DNA from: Gammaproteobacteria bacterium
GTDB taxonomy: Bacteria; Pseudomonadota; Gammaproteobacteria; Steroidobacterales; Steroidobacteraceae
DNA: 8,952 nt
Direction: 5' to 3'
Assembly: GCA_010031985.1 (NCBI GenBank)
Contig: RGYP01000059.1
Coordinates: 1-8,952, forward strand
The position numbers were made by a program, and so were the translations under genes. Under the pieces are notes generated by a model. It saw nothing but the letters and a program-made list of their open reading frames with translations. It did no database searches and was not told the DNA's origin. Shown here piece by piece: positions 1-6,285 of this stretch (its first letter is position 1; the number at the start of each line of letters is the position of its first letter).

Positions 1-655
1 GCAAGGGGAGTACCGCAGCGAAGGTGTCGCAGGCGGCGAACGGCGTGGCAGCGAATATTTTCAACTGGTCGTGAACAGCGATGGCTCGCGGACGCTGTCC
101 ATCTCGAGCGATCTCACCTGGCGCAACTCGTGGTTTACCGTGGTGCTGCGGTCGGCAGCCGACTTCCGACCGCTCGAGGCATACGTCAATTATTGGAGCG
201 GTGGTCGCTACAAGGGTAGCGGTCATTTCGTGGTCGAGGGCGAGCGCATGCTCGCAGAGTCGAACGGCCCGGACAGCGGCCGGCAACAACAAGAGGTTGC
301 GATCCCGGAGCACTTCTCGATCGGTACGCATCCGGTCTCTGCCGATGGCTGGCATACCGCAGCGCTCGAGGCCTCGAATCGCGCCACGTCGAAAAACACC
401 CGACAACTTCAGCTCTACAGCGTCGAGGCCAGCGCAGACAGTGCCAAGCCCGTGCTGGGAACTCTCGTGCCACTCGAGGTCGAATACTTGGGCGAAGAAA
501 CCATCGAGGTTCCTGCCGGACGCTTCGCCACGCAGCGCTATCGGCTCGCCGGCATGAACGATCTTTGGGTGTACGGCGCCGATCGAATCGTGATCCGCTC
601 CGAACTGCCGACGCGCGGTTTGCGCTACGTGCTTACGTCGATGAGCGCGCGCTGA
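1..655 (+). CDS. 3' part of a beta-rich protein of unknown function (DUF3108-like?)
   Basis: The frame is open from base 2 to the TGA at 653-655, so the gene starts upstream of the window. The GTG at 71 is only an internal codon, because in-frame sequence before it reads as normal protein. About 217 residues are visible. They are rich in short alternating hydrophobic stretches with many Tyr, Trp and Arg, as expected of beta strands, with no membrane helix in the visible part. Near the C-terminus the stretch EVPAGRFATQRYRL is followed by DLWVYGADRIVIR. That arrangement (a conversion-to-value strand, 'VPAGRF', then 'lW' and a final strand) reminds me of DUF3108-type envelope proteins, but this is by eye only. 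The C-terminal 23 bases overlap the 3' end of the convergent MFS gene. Function is unknown; that it is a real coding region is fairly sure. Confidence 0.72.
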   Translation, partial: QGEYRSEGVAGGERRGSEYFQLVVNSDGSRTLSISSDLTWRNSWFTVVLRSAADFRPLEAYVNYWSGGRYKGSGHFVVEGERMLAESNGPDSGRQQQEVAIPEHFSIGTHPVSADGWHTAALEASNRATSKNTRQLQLYSVEASADSAKPVLGTLVPLEVEYLGEETIEVPAGRFATQRYRLAGMNDLWVYGADRIVIRSELPTRGLRYVLTSMSAR

Positions 656-1850
656 AGCGGCTGCGCCCGAACACCAGCGCACCGAACGACAGCGATACGG
701 CTGCTGCGAGGAATGGCGCACCGGGGAAGTGCGCAGTTTCGGTGGCGACGCTGAAGAGGTGAGTCATCGTGAAGGGCGTGACGATCGCCGTGAAGCTCAC
801 GATCCCGGCGATGGCGCCCTGCAGCTCGCCTTGTGCATTGGCGGGCACCTGACGCGAGAGGATCGCGCGGATCGACGGCATCGTGAGACCGATCAGGCAG
901 GCGAGGGGCACGCTCGCGAACAGCATCCACGGTTGCGACGCGAACGCATAGCCCAGAAAGCCGACGGACCCGCCGACCAGACCGATCAGCGCGGCGCGTT
1001 GCTCACCGAGGCGTTTCGTGAACAGACCGACGAGACCGCCTTGGACCGCCGCGGTACCGAGTCCGAGCACGGCGAGTGACAAGCCGACCTCGCGTTCACC
1101 CCAACCGAATTTCGCCATGGTCATCCAGGCCCACGTGGATGGCAGGGTGTCGTGACCGATCTGGTACATGAACAGCACCACCAGCAACAAGAGGGCGCCC
1201 GGAATCGCGCGCATCGAGCGCAGGGCGCCGAGCACGTTCGCGCGTCGGGCAGAAAACGCACGACGGTTGTCCTCTGGCAGGGTTTCTTTGAGTACGGCAA
1301 GGGCAATCAGGAAATTGAGCGCGGTGAACGCTGCCGCGGCAAAGAAAGGCACGCGTGGACCGTACTGCCCGAGCAGACCACCGACTACCGGCCCGACGAT
1401 GAAGCCCATACCCCAGGCCGCACCGTTCAGACCGAAATATTTGGCCCGCTGATCGGGCGGAATGATGTCCGCCACCACGGCATTGGCCGTGGCAAAAGTG
1501 GCGCCGGCGATCCCGGCGATGATGCGACCGATGAACAGCCAGGTCAGCGTCGGCGCGAAACCCATCAGGACGTAGTCGACGGCGAGTGCGGCCAGGGAGG
1601 CTAGCAGGATGGGTTTGCGCCCGTGCCGATCACTCAAGTTGCCGAGGATGGGCGAAAAGACGAACTGCATCGAGGCATAGGCCAGCGTCAGCCAGCCGGC
1701 GATCGGTGCCGCGTCAGCGAGCGTGAGTCCGGAGAGATTCATGACGAGTTGCGGCGCCACCGGAATGATGATGCCGATGCCCATGGAATCGATGAACAAG
1801 GCCATCGCCACGATGGGGAGCATGCGTCGACGCGGGTCGGTGGGGGTCAT
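633..1850 (-). CDS. MFS transporter, TetA-like DHA1 drug/metabolite exporter family
   Basis: A 405-residue major facilitator protein, the normal length for a 12-helix proton antiporter of the inner membrane. Visible family marks: an acidic residue in the first helix (D21 in LFIDSMGIGIIIP), motif A in the loop after helix 2 (GNLSDRHGRKP, residues 70-80), motif B with R109 (GRIIAGIAGAT, 108-118), and the antiporter motif C in helix 5 (GFIVGPVVGGLLG, 149-161). Motif C is the mark of exporters rather than importers. A charged central loop spans about residues 188-215, followed by six more helices. Family knowledge places such proteins in efflux of tetracycline-like drugs or small metabolites; the substrate cannot be read here. 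The ATG at 1848-1850 overlaps the stop of the ketoacyl synthase gene (ATGA), so the two are co-translated and the exporter may handle a product of that enzyme. A strong Shine-Dalgarno lies inside the upstream gene. Confidence 0.93.
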   Translation of the reverse strand: MTPTDPRRRMLPIVAMALFIDSMGIGIIIPVAPQLVMNLSGLTLADAAPIAGWLTLAYASMQFVFSPILGNLSDRHGRKPILLASLAALAVDYVLMGFAPTLTWLFIGRIIAGIAGATFATANAVVADIIPPDQRAKYFGLNGAAWGMGFIVGPVVGGLLGQYGPRVPFFAAAAFTALNFLIALAVLKETLPEDNRRAFSARRANVLGALRSMRAIPGALLLLVVLFMYQIGHDTLPSTWAWMTMAKFGWGEREVGLSLAVLGLGTAAVQGGLVGLFTKRLGEQRAALIGLVGGSVGFLGYAFASQPWMLFASVPLACLIGLTMPSIRAILSRQVPANAQGELQGAIAGIVSFTAIVTPFTMTHLFSVATETAHFPGAPFLAAAVSLSFGALVFGRSRFSARSST

Positions 1851-2926
1851 GCGAGTCCGGCTCCTTTGGAGCGACGATAGCGTTCCACCATTTCGAGCGC
1901 CGTGCGCTCGGGCGGTGGCAGATCGATGTTCGCCGTGGCAATCGGAGTTGTGCGCTCACCCCAGCGCACGAGATGTGCGCAAAAAGTGAGGCCACCACCG
2001 AACGCCGGCATCAAGAGTGTCGCACCGGGTTTGATGCGTCGATCTTCGAGCGCTTCGCAGAGTGCGACCGGGACGGTAGCTGCCGACATGTTGCCGTAAC
2101 GACCGACGCTGACGTAGACGCGATCCATCGAGACGCCGGCTTTTTTGGCGACCGCTTCGATGATGCGCAGGTTGGCCTGATGCGGTACCACGAGATCGAT
2201 CGCCGCAGGCGAGAGTCCGGCGCGCTTCAGCACGTCTTCGCTCGCGAGCCCCATGCCCATCACCGCTTTCTTGAAAATCTCCTGGCCCTCGAACTGCCAT
2301 TCGGTGGCGCCGAGCATTCGCCCTTGATGCACGTATGAGCCGCCCATTCCATGAATGCGCAGAATCTCGCGTGCTTCGCCATAGCAACCGAGTTTCTCGA
2401 GCATCAAGCCTTCGTCGCGATCGGTGGCCTGCAGGAGCACTGCGGCAGCACCATCACCGAACAGCACGGCGACGTTGCGATCGTTCCAGTCCATGTACGG
2501 TGAGATCAGTTCGCCTCCCACCACGAGTGCGTTGCGAACGACGCCCGTCTTGATCATCGCTGCGGCCGTCGAGAGTCCGTAGAGAAAACTGGTGCAGGCG
2601 GTGTTGACGTCCATGGCACCGCAGCCTTCGGCGCCGAGCATCTTCTGTAGTCCGGACGCCATGTTCGGACATTGATCGTCGTGAGTGGTGGTGCCGAAGA
2701 CGATCAGGTCGAGATCTTTGGCCGCGAGTCCTGCGCAGGCGAGCGCCCGCACCGAGGCGACGTGCGCCATTTCACCCAGCGACACGTGCGAGATGCGTCG
2801 CTCGCGGATTCCGGTACGGGTAGTGACCCACTCGTCCGTCGTTTCGATGAAGGTGGCAATGTCGGCATTCGACAGGATCGCAGGTGGCAGACACTTGCCC
2901 CAGCCGGTGATGCTTGCGTTCAGCAT
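1847..2926 (-). CDS. FabH-like 3-oxoacyl-ACP synthase III (KAS III family)
   Basis: A 359-residue thiolase-fold condensing enzyme that joins an acyl-CoA (or other acyl thioester) to malonyl-ACP. The full Cys-His-Asn triad is visible: C111 in NTACTSFLYGL, H249 in VVPHQANLRII and N279 in GRYGNMSAATVP. The early FabH mark TTDEWVTTRTGIRERR (29-44) and the C-terminal MPAFGGGLTFCAHLVRW (306-322) are also present. It is about 40 residues longer than E. coli FabH, because of a tail (about 325-359) containing LPPPERTALEMV; I believe similar tails occur in proteobacterial FabH paralogues. No fatty acid genes (plsX, fabD, fabG, acpP) flank it; its partner is an exporter. That argues for a paralogue making a special acyl product rather than the housekeeping enzyme, but this is inference. 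GGGGG at 2933-2937 sits six bases before the ATG. Confidence 0.93.
   Translation of the reverse strand: MLNASITGWGKCLPPAILSNADIATFIETTDEWVTTRTGIRERRISHVSLGEMAHVASVRALACAGLAAKDLDLIVFGTTTHDDQCPNMASGLQKMLGAEGCGAMDVNTACTSFLYGLSTAAAMIKTGVVRNALVVGGELISPYMDWNDRNVAVLFGDGAAAVLLQATDRDEGLMLEKLGCYGEAREILRIHGMGGSYVHQGRMLGATEWQFEGQEIFKKAVMGMGLASEDVLKRAGLSPAAIDLVVPHQANLRIIEAVAKKAGVSMDRVYVSVGRYGNMSAATVPVALCEALEDRRIKPGATLLMPAFGGGLTFCAHLVRWGERTTPIATANIDLPPPERTALEMVERYRRSKGAGLA
1861..1867 (-). promoter_or_regulatory. Shine-Dalgarno of the MFS gene inside the synthase gene
   Basis: On the minus strand this reads AAAGGAG, ten bases before the MFS ATG at 1850. It is the clearest ribosome site in the window and lies within the last codons of the ketoacyl synthase gene, so the exporter can be initiated both de novo and by coupling through the ATGA overlap. 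Confidence 0.6.
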
Positions 2927-2947
2927 TTGAATCCCCCGTTCGCAGCG

Positions 2948-2976
2948 AGGATACCCGTCTTTCCCCGTTCCGTCAG
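2948..2976 (-). promoter_or_regulatory. Possible sigma-70-type promoter for the synthase-exporter pair
   Basis: Read on the minus strand, CTGACG (2971-2976, four of six matches to TTGACA) is followed by exactly 17 bases and TATCCT (2948-2953, four of six to TATAAT). The -10 box ends 21 bases before the synthase ATG, giving a short leader that contains the GGGGG ribosome site. Placement is ideal, hexamer quality moderate. Confidence 0.4.
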
Positions 2977-3049
2977 TCGGCCAAGGCAGAAGGAAGTTGC
3001 GGCGGCCGGCGGGTGGCAGCGTTTATGGTCGAGCTCGCGCGTGCTGCGC

Positions 3050-3055
3050 GGGGGA
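3050..3055 (+). promoter_or_regulatory. Shine-Dalgarno of the tryptophan-rich membrane protein
   Basis: GGGGGA lies seven bases before the ATG at 3063. It fixes that start, which also gives the protein a short hydrophilic N-terminus before its first membrane helix. Confidence 0.5.
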
Positions 3056-3062
3056 CTGAATC

Positions 3063-3602
3063 ATGTGGATGCCACCACTGGAAGACGCCTGGCAGGGCAA
3101 AGTCCAGTTCTACGAACTCATCTTCGGAACCTGGACCGTCTACGTTTTTCTGGTCTGGTTCTGGCAGAGCCTGCTGAAAGAGCCGCTCGATGAGTGGCGC
3201 TACGTCCTCATCAGTTTTTTTGGTGCGGGCGCCTTCTGGGTCAATCACTACTGGCTCTATGCGCCGAAGCCCACCTGGCTGATCCTGATCAATCTTTACG
3301 CCGTGTTTTTTTTCATCGCCTGGTGGGCGATCGGCATGCGCGGGCGCAAGCGCTCGTTTGCCTGGAAGCTCGGCGCCTTCGCGGGCGCCGCGATTTACAC
3401 CGTGGCCTTCATCCTCTTCGAGCAGGTCGCACGCCGCGGCGTCGAGCAATGGGGAATGCACGAGTTTTGCTGGATGACAATGTCATTCTTGGGCTTCTGG
3501 TGGTTGATTCTTTGGCGCGCACGATCGACGGTGAAGCCGAAGCCGGCTTTTGAAGACCCTTATCCGAAGCCGCAGTGGCGCGGCGCCGGCGGAAATCTTT
3601 GA
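3063..3602 (+). CDS. Small tryptophan-rich membrane protein, function unknown
   Basis: A 179-residue protein I do not recognise. Hydrophobic segments at roughly residues 18-37, 46-66, 71-91, 100-120 and 134-152 suggest five membrane helices, with basic MRGRKR (92-97) between helices 3 and 4 and a Pro/Lys-rich soluble tail (about 155-179). Eighteen of the 179 residues are Trp, about ten percent, and Phe and Tyr are also very common; several sit in clusters such as VWFWQ, FWVNHYW and GFWWLILW. No signal peptide, cofactor motif or catalytic motif is evident, although His62, His133, Cys136 and Glu120 could bind a ligand. It stands alone on the plus strand, divergent from the synthase-exporter pair and ending 18 bases from the amine oxidase stop. 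The ribosome site and clean hydropathy make it a real gene. Confidence 0.85.
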   Translation: MWMPPLEDAWQGKVQFYELIFGTWTVYVFLVWFWQSLLKEPLDEWRYVLISFFGAGAFWVNHYWLYAPKPTWLILINLYAVFFFIAWWAIGMRGRKRSFAWKLGAFAGAAIYTVAFILFEQVARRGVEQWGMHEFCWMTMSFLGFWWLILWRARSTVKPKPAFEDPYPKPQWRGAGGNL

Positions 3603-3620
3603 GTTCGCCCGCCGAGAGAC

Positions 3621-5162
3621 TCAGACCGCGCCGAGGACCTCGAGCGACACCCGCTCCGCCGACTCGAATGCGCCTTCCATGCCGCGACTGCCCACCGACG
3701 TGTGCTCGCCGCAGAAGAAGAGTCGCTGGTGCGGTTTGGCGATGGCTGCCCGCAACTCGCGGACCTGCCCAGGCTGAAAAATCGCCCAGTCGCCGGCCGC
3801 GAACGGATCTGCCGCCCAGGAGTGGGCGCCGGCCACGGTCAGTAATCCTTTCGATGCGGGCCGCAGACGTTCGAATTCCGCGACGATCAGCCGCTTTGCG
3901 TCTTCCATGCCGAGTCGATCGACGTAGAGTGCGTTGAGCCCGCGCGCCCAGACCGTGAGGCTCGTGACTTCGTCGTCGGTCTTGCCGAATTTTTGTGCCA
4001 GTACGAGACCGAGGGGACCGTCGGTCCACATCGAGGGCGACATGCCGTCGTCGAGCCAGAAAGGTTTTTTCGCGACGAGATGAAACTGCGTGATCGGGAT
4101 GTAGCCCAAAGTTTGAATGGCCTTGTGCTGTACCGGTTCCGGCAGCGGGTCGATGGCCACGTGTCGTAGCGTCGAGAACGGCATCGAGCAGACGACGGCC
4201 TTGGCGCGATAGACCTTGCCATTACTGCAGGTGACTTTGGCGCTGCCGGCATCGACCTCGATCGCACTCACTCGGCTGTTGAGCAGCAGATCGCCCTTGA
4301 GTCGCTTGGCCATCGCGATCGGCAGGTTTTGGTTGCCGCCTTTGAAAGCACCGACGAGCAGCCCCGGCGGCGCAGCGGGGGCCGCTACGCCAGGCCCGGG
4401 CGCGCCCTGCGGCGGTGTCGCCGCTGGCGTCTGGTTCGAGGCGCCCGTGCGCGAGAAAGCCGCGATCGCGCCGCGATTCACCGTCTGCCAATGATCGGCG
4501 AAGGCCTGTTGCAGCAGCGAGACGTCGTGCGAGGTGGTGCCATAGGCGATGTTGGTATCGAAACCGAGTTTGATCATCGCATCGGTCGCGCCGTGCGACG
4601 TCAAAAATTCGTGTACCGAAATGTCGTACTGGGCATGGGCGGCGTCATGCCAGTTTTCGAGATCGCGGAACGGCATGTGTTTTTTGAACAGATCGTCGGC
4701 CCATGCCCAGGGCGCGAGCTTTCGTTGCTCGCCCGCAAAGGGGTTGCGCGGATGGTTTACCCAATCTTTGAGCGAGATGCGCTCACCACCGATGAAGAGT
4801 TCCTGGCCTGCGCGGTTGGCAAAAAGTCGTGGCGCGAGATTGACGATTTCGACCTTGTTGCGCGCCGCCGCGGCAATGCAGCGACCGTAAGCATTGGCGA
4901 TGGTGTTGCCGCCGACTTCGGGGTGCCCCGGTACGTCGAACAGCGTGAATACCCGACCGCCGACTCGATTGCGGCCTTCGAGCACCAATACTTTGAGGCC
5001 GTTCTCTTCGAGCGTGAGCGCCGTCTCGAGGCCCGAGAGTCCGGCACCGATTACGATGACGTCCGGATCGCCGGACCCCGCGCTGTAAGCGGTGCTCGAA
5101 AGTCCTGCAACCGCTGCCGACACCGCGGAAGACACGACGAATTCACGACGGTTCATGGCCAT
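3621..5162 (-). CDS. Flavin-containing amine oxidase with Tat-type leader
   Basis: A 513-residue FAD enzyme of the monoamine oxidase/L-amino-acid oxidase family, which oxidises amines to imines with FAD and passes electrons to oxygen or another acceptor. The dinucleotide site is VIVIGAGLSGLE (35-46), with E62 at the end of the second strand; NRVGGR (65-70) is the second FAD motif, and the C-terminal FAD contact is LFFCGEHTSVGSRGMEGAF (481-499). The N-terminus, MNRREFVVSSAVSAAVAG, has a twin arginine followed by a hydrophobic stretch and a likely cut near TAYSA (about 24-28), so export of the folded enzyme by Tat is likely. The start at 5162 is preferred over Met3 because AGGGG lies six bases before it. 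An Ala/Pro-rich insert (about 243-267) interrupts the substrate-domain region. It is the last gene of the cluster, 18 bases after the paraoxonase-like gene. The substrate is unknown. Confidence 0.92.
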   Translation of the reverse strand: MAMNRREFVVSSAVSAAVAGLSSTAYSAGSGDPDVIVIGAGLSGLETALTLEENGLKVLVLEGRNRVGGRVFTLFDVPGHPEVGGNTIANAYGRCIAAAARNKVEIVNLAPRLFANRAGQELFIGGERISLKDWVNHPRNPFAGEQRKLAPWAWADDLFKKHMPFRDLENWHDAAHAQYDISVHEFLTSHGATDAMIKLGFDTNIAYGTTSHDVSLLQQAFADHWQTVNRGAIAAFSRTGASNQTPAATPPQGAPGPGVAAPAAPPGLLVGAFKGGNQNLPIAMAKRLKGDLLLNSRVSAIEVDAGSAKVTCSNGKVYRAKAVVCSMPFSTLRHVAIDPLPEPVQHKAIQTLGYIPITQFHLVAKKPFWLDDGMSPSMWTDGPLGLVLAQKFGKTDDEVTSLTVWARGLNALYVDRLGMEDAKRLIVAEFERLRPASKGLLTVAGAHSWAADPFAAGDWAIFQPGQVRELRAAIAKPHQRLFFCGEHTSVGSRGMEGAFESAERVSLEVLGAV

Positions 5163-5168
5163 ATGCCA

Positions 5169-5173
5169 CCCCT
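5169..5173 (-). promoter_or_regulatory. Shine-Dalgarno deciding the amine oxidase start
   Basis: On the minus strand this is AGGGG, six bases before the ATG at 5160-5162. The next in-frame Met codon (5154-5156) would be twelve bases away, so the upstream ATG is the better start. Confidence 0.45.
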
Positions 5174-5180
5174 GAGTTCT

Positions 5181-6230
5181 TTAACGCAAACGACACACTC
5201 TGATCTTTGGCTCGGTGATCGAACCCACGTAAAGCCTGCCATCGAATACCGCACCGACGCTTCCGGCGGAAATGCCTTTGCCGTCGTCGACCAGCACGGT
5301 CTGCGTGACGCCCGCTGAATGCCGCAGGATCGTGGTGGGTGATACATGCCCGGCATCGCCAAAGTGGCGGACGAGATCGAGCAACTTGGCATGCACGGCG
5401 ATCCAGAGCGTGCCATCGCCATCGACGTTGATGTTGTCGGGCGAGCCTTCGAGCGCTACGTAGTCGACGAAGCGCAGTTCACCGCTGACCGGATCACGGG
5501 CAAAGCTCGATAGTCGCTTGCCCAGAGTTTCCGCAACGTGAATTTTGAGACCGTCGGGCGACAGACCCATGCCGACGGCGCTCTTGAGACCCTCGGCAGC
5601 CACTCGCATGGTTGCACCGTCGTAATACACGACGGTCGAGAGGCCACTGCGAAACACGAACTCCCGCATCCGTTCGAATACGTTGGTCGCGCCTTTGTCG
5701 TTGGCCACGTAGAACTGGGTCGGACCCACGGCAACGATGGCATTGGGTGAGAGCAGCAGCGGATCGCGTACCGTACCGAGGTGCAAGAACCGGCCGTCGG
5801 TCTGTTGCTCGAAGATTTCGACGGCATGCGGCGCATTTTCGGGATGACTGATCACGAACAGACGCTGTTTGCCGTCACCCATGCGATAGAGCGACATACC
5901 GTGCGGACGAAAAGCCTGCGGCGCGGCGACCAGCGCGGGCATGGCACGCAGCGGATCGGCGGTGAGATCGAGTTGCAGGATGGTGCCCTCGACGTCTTCG
6001 CCTTTGACCAAGGCGCGTCGATCGAGCGATGAGAGATAGGCAATGCTGCGATTACGATCGATCTGGATGTCTTCGGCGCTCGCCGTCAGCGGCAGGGTGC
6101 TACAGACGCCGGGTGTTCGCGGCGTGAGTTCGCGGAACGCGCCGCCGAACGACATGAACTCGAGCGAGAACGCGACGACGACCAACAGGAACGCCACCAC
6201 CGCAATCGAAATTCTTTTTTTCCAGCTCAC
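5181..6230 (-). CDS. Paraoxonase/arylesterase-type six-bladed propeller, membrane-anchored
   Basis: A 349-residue relative of animal paraoxonases, calcium enzymes that hydrolyse lactones and aryl esters. By eye it aligns with human PON1 without gaps from H110 to V219. It keeps E53-D54, the His pair H110 (FRPHGMS) and H129 (VISHP), N163, D178, D265-N266 and H280. It also keeps the cysteines that form the PON1 closing disulfide (C43, and C346 four residues from the end). Two calcium ligands differ: A164 where PON1 has D169, and V219 where PON1 has N224. An uncleaved-looking hydrophobic anchor (residues 6-23 after SWKKR) places the propeller outside the cytoplasmic membrane. The start is GTG at 6228-6230, with GGGGG nine bases upstream; the first in-frame ATG is codon 26 and would lose the anchor. 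Lactonase activity is the family expectation, not certain here. Confidence 0.9.
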   Translation of the reverse strand: MSWKKRISIAVVAFLLVVVAFSLEFMSFGGAFRELTPRTPGVCSTLPLTASAEDIQIDRNRSIAYLSSLDRRALVKGEDVEGTILQLDLTADPLRAMPALVAAPQAFRPHGMSLYRMGDGKQRLFVISHPENAPHAVEIFEQQTDGRFLHLGTVRDPLLLSPNAIVAVGPTQFYVANDKGATNVFERMREFVFRSGLSTVVYYDGATMRVAAEGLKSAVGMGLSPDGLKIHVAETLGKRLSSFARDPVSGELRFVDYVALEGSPDNINVDGDGTLWIAVHAKLLDLVRHFGDAGHVSPTTILRHSAGVTQTVLVDDGKGISAGSVGAVFDGRLYVGSITEPKIRVCRLR

Positions 6231-6239
6231 TTGCTCGAA

Positions 6240-6244
6240 CCCCC
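6240..6244 (-). promoter_or_regulatory. Shine-Dalgarno supporting a GTG start
   Basis: GGGGG on the minus strand, nine bases before the GTG at 6228-6230. It supports the non-ATG start that preserves the N-terminal membrane anchor of the paraoxonase-like protein. Confidence 0.4.
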
Positions 6245-6252
6245 AGTGGCCG

Positions 6253-6280
6253 ATTGTAGCGCGGACTCGGCCCGCCCCAA
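6253..6280 (-). promoter_or_regulatory. Possible internal promoter for the exported pair
   Basis: In the 55-base gap after the monooxygenase stop, the minus strand carries TACAAT (6253-6258, five of six to TATAAT). TTGGGG (6275-6280, three of six to TTGACA) lies 16 bases upstream. The -10 ends 22 bases before the GTG start of the paraoxonase-like gene. The -10 is good, the -35 poor; it could allow the last two genes to be expressed apart from the first three. Confidence 0.3.
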
Positions 6281-6285
6281 TCCCG

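Larger units (their letters stand above)
2927..3062. other. Divergent intergenic region between synthase and membrane protein genes
   Basis: These 136 bases separate two genes that start away from each other, so regulatory signals for both should be here. A promoter-like pair is visible for the minus strand (2948-2976). For the plus strand I see no convincing hexamer pair, only the ribosome site GGGGGA at 3050-3055. No clear operator-like palindrome or small ORF stands out. Confidence 0.5.

Noticed and set aside
71..655. Complete 194-residue gene starting at the GTG at 71
   Set aside because: The same frame stays open to the left edge and the preceding codons read as continuous protein, so the gene is better treated as truncated by the window.
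2997..3027. Plus-strand promoter TTGCGG with a TTTATG-like -10 for the membrane protein
   Set aside because: Spacing is 18-21 bases and the -10 has at most three or four matches, so it does not rise above background.
3600..3623. Inverted repeat TGAGT...ACTCA containing both convergent stop codons, as a possible bidirectional terminator
   Set aside because: The stem is only five base pairs with a 14-base loop and no T tract on either side; it is explained by chance around two TGA codons.
4329..5318. Plus-strand open frame of about 329 codons opposite the amine oxidase
   Set aside because: Antisense to FAD-binding motifs of a clear enzyme; Arg-rich, no hydrophobic core pattern, no ribosome site worth noting.
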